9,066 bases of DNA from assembly GCA_031278255.1 (NCBI GenBank), contig JAITKU010000191.1, positions 1-9,066 of the forward strand, read 5' to 3'. The position numbers and the translations under genes were made by a program. Positions 1 to 6,257 of this stretch are shown in pieces. Source of the DNA: Eubacteriales Family XIII. Incertae Sedis bacterium. Its GTDB lineage: Bacteria > Bacillota > Clostridia > Peptostreptococcales > Anaerovoracaceae. A model generated the notes under the pieces. The model searched no databases and was not told the origin of the DNA. It saw only the letters and a program-made list of their open reading frames with translations. Each line of letters begins with the position of its first letter. Position 1 is the first letter of the stretch.

Positions 1-2
1 TT

Positions 3-53
3 TCCGCCGCCAAAGCCGGCGGCACCGAACGTACGCTTGACAGGATCGCTTAG
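3..53 (+). CDS. Possible C-terminal end of an upstream gene (partial)
   Basis: The third forward frame reads SAAKAGGTERTLDRIA and then a TAG stop. Its first codons (GCC, GGC, ACC) match the G/C-ending codon use of the confirmed genes here. Sixteen codons are too few to identify a family, and the first forward frame is also open to a stop at 64-66, so the assignment is weak. The same DNA holds a GC-rich inverted repeat (GCCGCC at 6-11, GGCGGC at 18-23) without a following T run. Confidence 0.25.
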   Translation, partial: SAAKAGGTERTLDRIA

Positions 54-88
54 GCTCGCTTCGTAATGAAAATGTCAAGCAAACCTCC

Positions 89-118
89 TTGATTTTTAAC
101 CTCGAATATGCCTATAAT
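89..118 (+). promoter_or_regulatory. Candidate sigma-A promoter of the amidase gene
   Basis: TTGATT at 89-94 and a perfect TATAAT at 113-118 are separated by 18 bases. Transcription would begin near 125, leaving a leader of roughly 180 bases before the amidase start. The -10 region is flanked by ATATT and could also be read on the other strand. Confidence 0.5.
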
Positions 119-213
119 ATTGTTATTGCGCGAGACCGTCCGCTTCCGTTCGACAGCCTTGCCCGCTGGCCCGCCGCAAATCCGCCGCGGCTGCAATCTC
201 GCTTTTCCGGCGC

Positions 214-241
214 TTTTTCGGCGGCAATGCCGCCATAAAAA
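214..241 (+). other. Hairpin in the amidase leader
   Basis: GGCGGC (220-225) and GCCGCC (229-234) form a perfect six-pair stem around the loop AAT. It is flanked by TTTTT (214-218) on the left and AAAAA (237-241) on the right, which can extend the helix. The T run precedes the stem rather than following it, so this is not a normal intrinsic terminator for the plus strand. It lies between the candidate promoter and the amidase start, in a leader that also contains other GC-rich self-complementary pieces around 165-192. Confidence 0.4.
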
Positions 242-307
242 CAGTATAACACAGTTTTTGTATCAAATCAACATATTTTATAAAAAATGTAAACAAGGAG
301 CCCCCTT

Positions 308-1894
308 ATGATCTCTCTGAAACAAACAGCCCGCATTGCCCTGTGCTTCGTATGCGTTTTGAGCGCCTTTTTGTTCTCCGCGGCGGCGCCCGCGATCGGG
401 ACTTCGACTTTTGCCGCGAACGCGGCGCCTGCCGAAAGCGGGGAGGCGGAGGTTTTGCCGCCCGTCACCCTGCGAATCGACGAGCAATTCATCTCCACCG
501 ACGTTACGCCCGTGATCATCGAGGGCCGTACGCTCGTCCCGGCCCGCGCCGTCTTTGAATCGCTCGGAGGCACCGTGTCTTGGGACGATTCGGCCTATCC
601 CGTCCAACTGGTCGCCGTTTCCTGCCACGACATCATTGTAAACCTTACCATAGGCGCCGCGACGGCTTTCGTGAACGGCGCGGAAACGCGGCTCGACGTT
701 CCGGCGCAGCTCGTGAACGACAGGACGCTCATACCCGTCCGCTTTGTATCCGAATCGCTCGGCTTCGTCGTGCGCTGGGACGAAGCCGAGCGCATTGTGG
801 ATATCTACAGCCGGGACTACGACATCCCTCCCGTCCAAGCCGTGATTGAAAATGTAGATGTGACGATTTCCGACGCGGGCACGCGCGTAAGCCTGCTGTT
901 CACAGAACCCGCGCCCGCGCAGCTCACGGACCCGAATCCGCCGACGCCGCAGCGCTTTTCCGTCGGTTTTCCGCACACGAGCCTGCTCGCGCCGCTGAGC
1001 GCTTTGGAATGGCAGCGGGAGATATCCATCCTGCGCGGCGTCCTCACCGAATCGGAACAGACGCCGACGGAAGAGATCCCGGCCGGCCGCGACGCGGCGC
1101 AGGGCGAACCGGTCCCGCCGCAGATCGAGCCGCCCGAAGCGCAGACCGAGCAGCAAGCCGTCCCGCGGGAGGCAAGCGAACTGTGGCTCACCTTTGAACT
1201 GCTGGAGGACGCGGCGCCGTCGCTGTCGAGTTCCGAGGACGGTCGCACGATCTACCTCGACTTCCCAAAGCCGCAGACGCCTTTCAACCCTTGGGCGGAC
1301 GGCAAGCTGTCCGTGATCCTCGATCCCGGCCACGGCGCGGAAACCGTCGGCAAGCGCAGTCCCGACGGCAGCGTGCTTGAATACGCGTTCAACCGCGATA
1401 TGGCGGCGCGCGTGAAAGCGCTGCTGGAACGCCACGGCGTAGAAACGCTGCTGACCGTAACGGACGATACCGATCTGTCGCTTGAAGATCGCTGCAAGGT
1501 CGCCAACGCCTCCGGCGCGGACCTCTTCGTGAGTCTGCACGCCAACGCCGACGGCAGCGGAAAAAACTGGACAAATCCGAGCGGCTGGGAGATTTTCGTT
1601 TACAAAAAGGGGAGTTTTTCGGAGCAACTCGCGAACGCCATCCACAGCGAGACCATGCCCGCGAGCGGGCTTATCGACCGGGGCGTCAAGACCGCAAGCT
1701 ACTATGTGATCCGGAACGTCAACATGCCCGCGGCGCTGATAGAACACGGCTTCTACACAAACCAAACGGAGATCGAACTGCTGAAATCGCCGGAATTCCG
1801 CGAGCGTCTGGCCGTGATGGACGCGAAGGGTATATTGCGTTTTCTGGGCGTGGCGTGGTCGGACGCGGCGGACGGCACGGTCCCTACTATATGA
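308..1894 (+). CDS. Secreted N-acetylmuramoyl-L-alanine amidase with stalk and AMIN-like domains
   Basis: A zinc hydrolase that cuts the amide bond between muramic acid and the stem peptide of peptidoglycan, acting outside the membrane. The 528-residue protein begins with a signal peptide (Lys/Arg start, hydrophobic about 9-28, Ala-rich to about 41). Residues 65-168 form a stalk domain of the copper-amine-oxidase N-terminal-like type, with two repeats: GRTLVPARAVFESLGG (73-88) and DRTLIPVRFVSESLG (138-152). Residues 178-320 look like an AMIN-type wall-targeting domain, interrupted by a Pro/Glu/Gln-rich stretch at about 248-289. The Amidase_3 catalytic domain fills about 335-515, with zinc ligands His342 (in LDPGHG), Glu358 and His411 (in SLHAN), and catalytic Glu479 (in IEHGFYTN). 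AAGGAG at 295-300, seven bases before the ATG, supports the start. It lies just upstream of flagellin, but control appears separate. Family call is secure; the physiological role (cell separation, sporulation or turnover) is not. Confidence 0.95.
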   Translation: MISLKQTARIALCFVCVLSAFLFSAAAPAIGTSTFAANAAPAESGEAEVLPPVTLRIDEQFISTDVTPVIIEGRTLVPARAVFESLGGTVSWDDSAYPVQLVAVSCHDIIVNLTIGAATAFVNGAETRLDVPAQLVNDRTLIPVRFVSESLGFVVRWDEAERIVDIYSRDYDIPPVQAVIENVDVTISDAGTRVSLLFTEPAPAQLTDPNPPTPQRFSVGFPHTSLLAPLSALEWQREISILRGVLTESEQTPTEEIPAGRDAAQGEPVPPQIEPPEAQTEQQAVPREASELWLTFELLEDAAPSLSSSEDGRTIYLDFPKPQTPFNPWADGKLSVILDPGHGAETVGKRSPDGSVLEYAFNRDMAARVKALLERHGVETLLTVTDDTDLSLEDRCKVANASGADLFVSLHANADGSGKNWTNPSGWEIFVYKKGSFSEQLANAIHSETMPASGLIDRGVKTASYYVIRNVNMPAALIEHGFYTNQTEIELLKSPEFRERLAVMDAKGILRFLGVAWSDAADGTVPTI

Positions 1895-1914
1895 GAAATT
1901 TTTTTCGCCGACAA
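1888..1914 (+). promoter_or_regulatory. Candidate sigma-28 (SigD/FliA) promoter of flagellin
   Basis: TATA (1888-1891), exactly 15 bases, then GCCGACAA (1907-1914). The known sigma-28 consensus is TAAA-N15-GCCGATAA, so there is one mismatch in each box with perfect spacing. The upstream box overlaps the last codons of the amidase and ends at its TGA. The start would lie near 1921, giving a flagellin leader of about 130 bases. Flagellin genes are classically driven by this sigma factor, which supports the call. Confidence 0.5.
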
Positions 1915-1916
1915 TA

Positions 1917-1945
1917 TTGACTTTCCGCCGCGGCGATAGTAATAT
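1917..1945 (+). promoter_or_regulatory. Alternative sigma-A-like promoter before flagellin
   Basis: TTGACT (1917-1922), a 17-base spacer and TAATAT (1940-1945) make a plausible sigma-A promoter (5/6 and 4/6 matches). It starts immediately after the sigma-28-like site. The sequence AATATT occurs twice here (1913-1918 and 1941-1946), and TCGCCG (1905-1910) can pair with CGGCGA (1931-1936), so the region is rich in symmetry. Confidence 0.35.
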
Positions 1946-2049
1946 TAGTAGTAGGAAGTATGCAATACGAAGAGAGCGTTTTTCATATTTCGCCGACGCC
2001 GATTTTTACGCGGCGCTGTTCCCGTGCATGAGAGAGGGGGCGACCGACC

Positions 2050-3456
2050 ATGGCACTTGAAATCAACCATAACATCCCGGCTTTGAACGCTTATAACCAA
2101 CATACGATCAATCAAGGCAACACATCCGTTTCCCTGCGCAAGCAGGCCTCGGGCCTGAAGATCAACACGGCTGCGGACAACGCGGCCTTGCTTGCCATCT
2201 CGGAGAAACTGCGGAGCCAGACGGCGGGCATTTCCAAGGCCATCTCGAACGCGAGCGGCGGGCGCGATCTTGTGCAGACGGCCGAGGGCGCCATGAATCA
2301 GACGCACAGCGCCCTGCAGCGTATGCGGGAGTTGGCCGTGCAGGCCGCCAACGGCACGAACACGCCTTTTGACAGGCAGCAGTTGCAAGGAGAGGCCTCG
2401 CAGTTGATCAGCGAGATCAACCGGATTTCCCGCGACACGGAATTCAACACGATGAAGCTGCTCAACGGCAGCTACGAGAAAAATTTCACAACCGACGTTC
2501 CTTCCCTTTACGGCGCGGATGTGCAGATCAATCCGGACAGCGGATTCGAGGCCGGCGATTACAACATACGACTTTCCGGCGCGGACGCGGCGAACGCGCA
2601 GAGGAGCGTTACGGACAACAGCAACGTGATCACCGGCGGTTCTCTCGGTCAAAACGACATCGCGCTCCAAAACGGCGCGGCTTTCGGCACCTACAACCTG
2701 CGCGTCGCGGACAACGGCGACGGCACCTACACGGGAACGCTGACGAACCCCGCCGGCGAATCGCAGGACGCCGTATTCTCGATCGGAGCGGGATCGGGCG
2801 GCGCGTCGACCACGGCGAATTTCGGCGATCTGAGCCTCGATTTCGGCAATGTGACGAGCCTGAACGAGGGCAGCCTCGACATCAACGTTTCCGGCAACCT
2901 GCGCTTCGATCTCACGAACACGACCACGGGCGACACGGCCGCATACGAGATCAACGGCTACGCGGGCGGCACGGCGGACCTCGGCGGACTCCGGCTCATG
3001 GGCGGAATCCGGGCGCAGCCGGACAACGCGGCCGGCGAGAACATCAGCGTCGGTTCGACCGGCGAGGCCCTCACGCTCCACGTGGGCGCGAACCAAAGCC
3101 AAAACGTGCAGGTATCGCTCTCCGACACCTCGAGCGCCGCGCTCGGTATCGGCAAGATCGACCTGCGTACGCAAGCGGGCGCGAACACCGCCATCGGTGT
3201 CATAGACGAGGCGATAGGCAAGATATCCTCGGAGCGTTCGCGGATGGGCGCCGTGACCAATCGCATGGATCATACGATCCGCAGTCTCTCGACCGCGGAA
3301 GAGAACATGACCGCGTCCGAATCCCGCATACGCGATGCGGACATGGCCAAGGAGATATTGAACTACACGCGCAACACCATACTCGCGCAAGCCTCGCTCT
3401 CGATTATGGCGCAGTCCAAGATGATGCCGCAGAGTATCTTGCGACTCTTGCAATGA
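2050..3456 (+). CDS. fliC: Flagellin (filament protein)
   Basis: The structural subunit of the flagellar filament, exported through the flagellar type III apparatus and polymerised at the tip. The 468 residues show the standard layout. The conserved N-terminal D0/D1 region (1 to about 145) begins MALEINHNIPALNAYNQ and includes LQRMRELAVQAANGTNT (89-105). The variable surface region (about 150-370) is rich in Gly, Asn, Asp and Thr, with two related strands GDYNIRL and GTYNLRV. The conserved C-terminal D1/D0 region (about 375-468) includes SRIRDADMAKEI and ends ILRLLQ. No signal peptide is present, as expected. A G-rich ribosome site (GAGGGGG, 2034-2040) lies nine bases before the ATG. The gene stands alone between its own promoter candidates and a terminator, with no other flagellar gene in the window. 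Identification is very secure. Confidence 0.97.
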   Translation: MALEINHNIPALNAYNQHTINQGNTSVSLRKQASGLKINTAADNAALLAISEKLRSQTAGISKAISNASGGRDLVQTAEGAMNQTHSALQRMRELAVQAANGTNTPFDRQQLQGEASQLISEINRISRDTEFNTMKLLNGSYEKNFTTDVPSLYGADVQINPDSGFEAGDYNIRLSGADAANAQRSVTDNSNVITGGSLGQNDIALQNGAAFGTYNLRVADNGDGTYTGTLTNPAGESQDAVFSIGAGSGGASTTANFGDLSLDFGNVTSLNEGSLDINVSGNLRFDLTNTTTGDTAAYEINGYAGGTADLGGLRLMGGIRAQPDNAAGENISVGSTGEALTLHVGANQSQNVQVSLSDTSSAALGIGKIDLRTQAGANTAIGVIDEAIGKISSERSRMGAVTNRMDHTIRSLSTAEENMTASESRIRDADMAKEILNYTRNTILAQASLSIMAQSKMMPQSILRLLQ

Positions 3457-3548
3457 ACGAAGCCTCCGCAAAACGGCGTTCGGACCGTAAGGCGCAGTGC
3501 GAACCGGCATTCCCAAACCGCGTTTATGCGTCGATTTGCTCCGACGAC

Positions 3549-3573
3549 AAAAAACGGCCAATGCCGTTTTTTT
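3549..3573 (+). terminator. Intrinsic terminator after flagellin
   Basis: AAAAAACGGC, loop CAAT, GCCGTTTTTT and a further T form a ten-pair stem ending in a run of seven T. It lies about 93 bases after the flagellin stop and separates it from the ABC-F gene. The A run on the left would also let it act on the opposite strand. Confidence 0.8.
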
Positions 3574-3621
3574 GTTGCGCGCGCGCACAGAAACGGACCG
3601 CGCCGAACTTTCCGGGGATTG

Positions 3622-3650
3622 TTGCCGCGGATGCGGCGGCGCGATATACA
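3622..3650 (+). promoter_or_regulatory. Weak candidate promoter of the ABC-F gene
   Basis: TTGCCG (3622-3627), 17 bases, TATACA (3645-3650); four of six matches in each box. It would start transcription only about 8 bases before the ATG at 3665, so either the transcript has an extremely short leader or the true promoter lies elsewhere in 3574-3621. Confidence 0.25.
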
Positions 3651-3664
3651 CGAGACAAGGGTTT

Positions 3665-5629
3665 ATGATTGTTCTGTCCGCAAAAAATCTGACAAAATCG
3701 TACGGCGCGAACGTCGTGTTGCAAGACGCCTCCTTTCACCTGAACGGCGGCGATCGGGTCGGTATAATCGGCGTAAACGGCGCGGGGAAAACGACGCTTT
3801 TGGACATTCTGACAGGCAGAAGCTCTCCCGATGAAGGAGAGCTTTTCGTCGCGCCCGAACTCACGTCCGGCTATCTGCGGCAGGACGGCAATTTCAATTC
3901 CGAGCGCACCGTATATGAGGAAATGCTGGAGGTATTCGGCGATCTGATCGAAACGGAGCGGGAAACGGAAGCCCTGGCCGCCGAGATCGCGCGCCGTTCC
4001 GAGGCGGGAGAAAACGCGGAGGCCCTGCTGCGCCGTTATGACAGTCTCACGGAAACGTTCAAGCAACGGGGCGGTTACGGCTACAGGAGCGAGATCGCGG
4101 GGATCCTGTCGAGCATGGCCTTTCCCGAATCGTTCCGATCGCGAAAGGTCTCGCTGCTCTCCGGCGGAGAGCGCACGAGGCTGGCTCTGGCCGCGCTGCT
4201 TCTGAAAAAACCCAAGTTGCTTTTTCTGGACGAGCCGACGAACCATCTGGACATCGGAACGCTCATCTGGCTCGAACAGTATCTGGAGAAGTACGCGGGA
4301 AGCATCGTTCTCGTGTCCCACGACCGCTACTTCCTCGATCGAACCGTCAACCGGATATTCGAGATAGAGTCCGGGCGCCTGACCGTTTACGAGGGCAATT
4401 ACTCCGCGTTCGCCGAAAAGAAGCGCGCGAATCGTCAGGCGGCGTTCGAGGCCTACGAAAAGCAGCGGCGGGAGGTCGAAAAGCAGGAGGAGATCGTACG
4501 CAGATTCCGGCAGCACGGGACCGAAAAGCTCGCGAAACGGGCGCGGTCGCGCGAGAAGCGCCTCGCGCATATGCCTTTGGCGGAACGTCCCGCGGGCGAT
4601 CCCGCGCACATGCGAATGCGCTTTTACAAGCGATACAAAAGCGGAAACGACGTTCTCCTCGCGGAGGGTCTTTCCAAGGGCTTTGTCCACGCGGGCGCGC
4701 GCAGGGAATTGTTCGCGCGCGTCAACCTCGACATAAAGAGCGGCGAGCATATCTGCATGGTGGGCGCGAACGGCGTCGGAAAGACCACCCTGCTCAAGAT
4801 TCTGCGCGGCGAACTCGCGCCCGACGGCGGCCGGCTGCAGATGGGCCACAATGTTCTGATCGCCTATTACGATCAGGAACAGGAACTGCTCGACGACGAG
4901 AGGACCGTGCTGGACGAGGTGCATGCGTCGTACAGGCTCTACAGCGACACCGAACTGCGCGGCATACTCGGGCGCTTCCTGTTCGCGGGCGACGCGGCTT
5001 TTCGGAAAGTGGGCGTCCTGAGCGGGGGCGAGCGGGCCAGACTGTCCCTCCTCAAGCTGATACTCTCGGGCGCCAACCTCCTCTTGCTCGACGAGCCGAC
5101 AAACCACCTCGATATCGTATCCAAGGAGGTGTTCGAGGAAGCCCTGCGCGCGTATTCGGGGACGGCGCTGATCGTGTCGCACGACCGGTATTTCCTGAAC
5201 CGGATCCCGTCGCGCATCGTCGAACTCACCCCGGACGGTCTCGTAAGCTATCTCGGCGGATATGATTACTATACGGAGAAGAAAGAGGCCGAAGCCGCGG
5301 GCAGACGCCGCCTCTCTTCCCTCGCGAATATCGCCGAAACGGAGAGCGCGAGGCGGGAGGACGGCGACGGGGGTCTTTCCGCCGCGGACCGGCGGCGCAG
5401 GACCAAGGAGGCGGCCGCCGCGGAAAAGCGCAAACTGCGCGCGCTCGCGCGCGCGGAGGAACGGGTCGCCTCGCTCGAAAGCGAAATCGGCGCGATCGAA
5501 GCGCGGATGTGCGACGCGGCGGTCTCCTCCGATCACAAGCTGCTGCACGAATGCGACGCGCGCCTGTCCGAGGCCAAAACCGCGCTCGCGGAGGCTTACG
5601 ACCGCTGGATGGAACTGCAAGAGTCATAA
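3665..5629 (+). CDS. ABC-F family ATPase (YdiF/Uup-like), ribosome-associated
   Basis: A soluble protein with two ATP-binding cassettes and no membrane segments. ABC-F proteins bind the ribosomal E site and act in translation; some protect against ribosome-targeting antibiotics. The 654 residues show NBD1 with Walker A GVNGAGKTT (36-44), signature LSGGE (165-169) and Walker B Asp189-Glu190. A charged, helical interdomain linker spans about 245-325. NBD2 has GANGVGKTT (367-375), LSGGE (452-456) and Asp476-Glu477. A charged coiled-coil tail spans about 540-654. All catalytic motifs are intact. Length and the C-terminal coiled coil fit the YdiF/Uup group better than short resistance forms, so a housekeeping role is more likely than drug resistance (inference). 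The ATG at 3665 is chosen because MIVLSAKNLTKSYG matches how the family begins. The frame is open further upstream, and the ribosome site AAGGG is only three bases from the ATG. Confidence 0.93.
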   Translation: MIVLSAKNLTKSYGANVVLQDASFHLNGGDRVGIIGVNGAGKTTLLDILTGRSSPDEGELFVAPELTSGYLRQDGNFNSERTVYEEMLEVFGDLIETERETEALAAEIARRSEAGENAEALLRRYDSLTETFKQRGGYGYRSEIAGILSSMAFPESFRSRKVSLLSGGERTRLALAALLLKKPKLLFLDEPTNHLDIGTLIWLEQYLEKYAGSIVLVSHDRYFLDRTVNRIFEIESGRLTVYEGNYSAFAEKKRANRQAAFEAYEKQRREVEKQEEIVRRFRQHGTEKLAKRARSREKRLAHMPLAERPAGDPAHMRMRFYKRYKSGNDVLLAEGLSKGFVHAGARRELFARVNLDIKSGEHICMVGANGVGKTTLLKILRGELAPDGGRLQMGHNVLIAYYDQEQELLDDERTVLDEVHASYRLYSDTELRGILGRFLFAGDAAFRKVGVLSGGERARLSLLKLILSGANLLLLDEPTNHLDIVSKEVFEEALRAYSGTALIVSHDRYFLNRIPSRIVELTPDGLVSYLGGYDYYTEKKEAEAAGRRRLSSLANIAETESARREDGDGGLSAADRRRRTKEAAAAEKRKLRALARAEERVASLESEIGAIEARMCDAAVSSDHKLLHECDARLSEAKTALAEAYDRWMELQES

Positions 5630-5654
5630 AAGGGATAAAAGGGGCACTCCAAAA

Positions 5655-5674
5655 AAGATTTTTTTCAAAATCTT
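5655..5674 (+). other. AT-rich hairpin after the ABC-F gene
   Basis: AAGATTTT, loop TTTC, AAAATCTT gives a perfect eight-pair but A/T-rich stem, 26 bases after the ABC-F stop. It has no T run behind it and abuts the -35 box of the next promoter, so a terminator role is uncertain. Confidence 0.3.
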
Positions 5675-5675
5675 A

Positions 5676-5704
5676 TTGCAGTTCGCGAAAAGGTCCTTTA
5701 TAAT
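5676..5704 (+). promoter_or_regulatory. Sigma-A promoter of acpP
   Basis: TTGCAG (5676-5681), a 17-base spacer and perfect TATAAT (5699-5704). The start would be near 5711, giving a leader of about 50 bases. This is one of the strongest promoter matches in the window, as expected for an abundant protein. No FapR-type operator was recognised. Confidence 0.75.
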
Positions 5705-5763
5705 AAATTAGGAAATGGCGGCGCACCGAAAGCTGTTTACGCAAAAATAGGGAGGTAAGGGCT

Positions 5764-5997
5764 ATGACATTTGAAAAGATCAAGGAAATAATCATAGAGC
5801 AACTGCAGGCGGACGGAGCGAACATCACCATGGACACGCATCTCATGAAAGATCTGGAAGCCGATTCCCTTGACGCGGTTGAGATCATCATGGCGATCGA
5901 GGACGAGTTCGACATAGAAATTCCCGACGAGGACGCCGAGAATTTCCAGAACATCGGCGATATCGTGCGCTATGTGGAGGAGCAGACACGCAAGTAG
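5764..5997 (+). CDS. acpP: Acyl carrier protein
   Basis: The small acidic carrier that holds growing fatty-acyl chains on a phosphopantetheine arm during type II fatty acid synthesis in the cytoplasm. The 77 residues match the normal length of the family. The attachment site is Ser35 in EADSLDAVE, followed by the acidic helix II (IIMAIEDEFDIEIPDED) that docks partner enzymes. GGAGG in the sequence AGGGAGGTAAGGGCT just before the ATG gives a strong ribosome site. It has its own promoter (5676-5704) and terminator (6054-6080), so it appears monocistronic. The usual neighbours (plsX, fab genes, rnc) are absent from the window. The close fit to the housekeeping form makes acpP more likely than a polyketide or D-alanyl carrier. 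Confidence 0.95.
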   Translation: MTFEKIKEIIIEQLQADGANITMDTHLMKDLEADSLDAVEIIMAIEDEFDIEIPDEDAENFQNIGDIVRYVEEQTRK

Positions 5998-6053
5998 GCG
6001 GCGAGGAGGGTCCCGCGCGCCGTCAACCGATCCGCAATGATATTGTATACATG

Positions 6054-6080
6054 AACCCGGTGGATCGCCGGGTTTTTCTT
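6054..6080 (+). terminator. Intrinsic terminator after acpP
   Basis: AACCCGGTG, loop GAT, CGCCGGGTT form a nine-pair stem (one G-T pair) followed by TTTCTT. It ends the acpP unit about 56 bases after the stop codon and insulates rex downstream. Confidence 0.85.
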
Positions 6081-6141
6081 ATGCGGATAAGCGCCCCCTG
6101 CCGCGCCCGCCCCGGCCCACAGACTTTGTTAAATTTTCTAC

Positions 6142-6170
6142 TTGTGCCGCCGCGCCGCAAATGGTATACT
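6142..6170 (+). promoter_or_regulatory. Promoter of rex, with a possible Rex half-site
   Basis: TTGTGC (6142-6147), 17 bases, TATACT (6165-6170); the -10 is preceded by TGG, an extended -10 feature that can compensate for a poor -35. Transcription would begin near 6177, about 80 bases before the start. Just upstream, TTGTTAA (6127-6133) equals one half of the clostridial Rex operator TTGTTAA-N4-TTAACAA, but the other half is degenerate. The leader also holds an imperfect hairpin, CCCCGC pairing with GCGAGGGG, around 6196-6215. Confidence 0.55.
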
Positions 6171-6257
6171 TTTACCGTAAACAAACACCGCAGTTCCCCG
6201 CCTTTGTGCGAGGGGGTTCCCGGCGCCGCGCCGTTATGTAAAACGCAGGGGTTGCAA

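Noticed and set aside
278..1765. Long open frame on the minus strand opposite the amidase
   Set aside because: It has no recognisable motifs and mirrors an obviously real gene; GC-rich codon bias leaves the opposite strand free of stops.
1945..3651. 568-codon open frame on the minus strand opposite flagellin
   Set aside because: Arg/Val/Ala-rich with no family motif, and it crosses the flagellin promoter and terminator; a compositional shadow.
3497..3664. Upstream in-frame extension of the ABC-F gene
   Set aside because: It covers the flagellin terminator and adds 56 residues unlike any ABC-F N-terminus.
3524..5620. 698-codon open frame on the minus strand opposite the ABC-F gene
   Set aside because: Composition is a reverse-complement image of the ABC-F protein, with no ribosome site or domain.
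6051..6257. Upstream in-frame extension of rex from an ATG at 6051
   Set aside because: It begins within the acpP terminator and runs through the rex promoter; the extra residues have no Rex similarity, and a good ribosome site precedes 6258.
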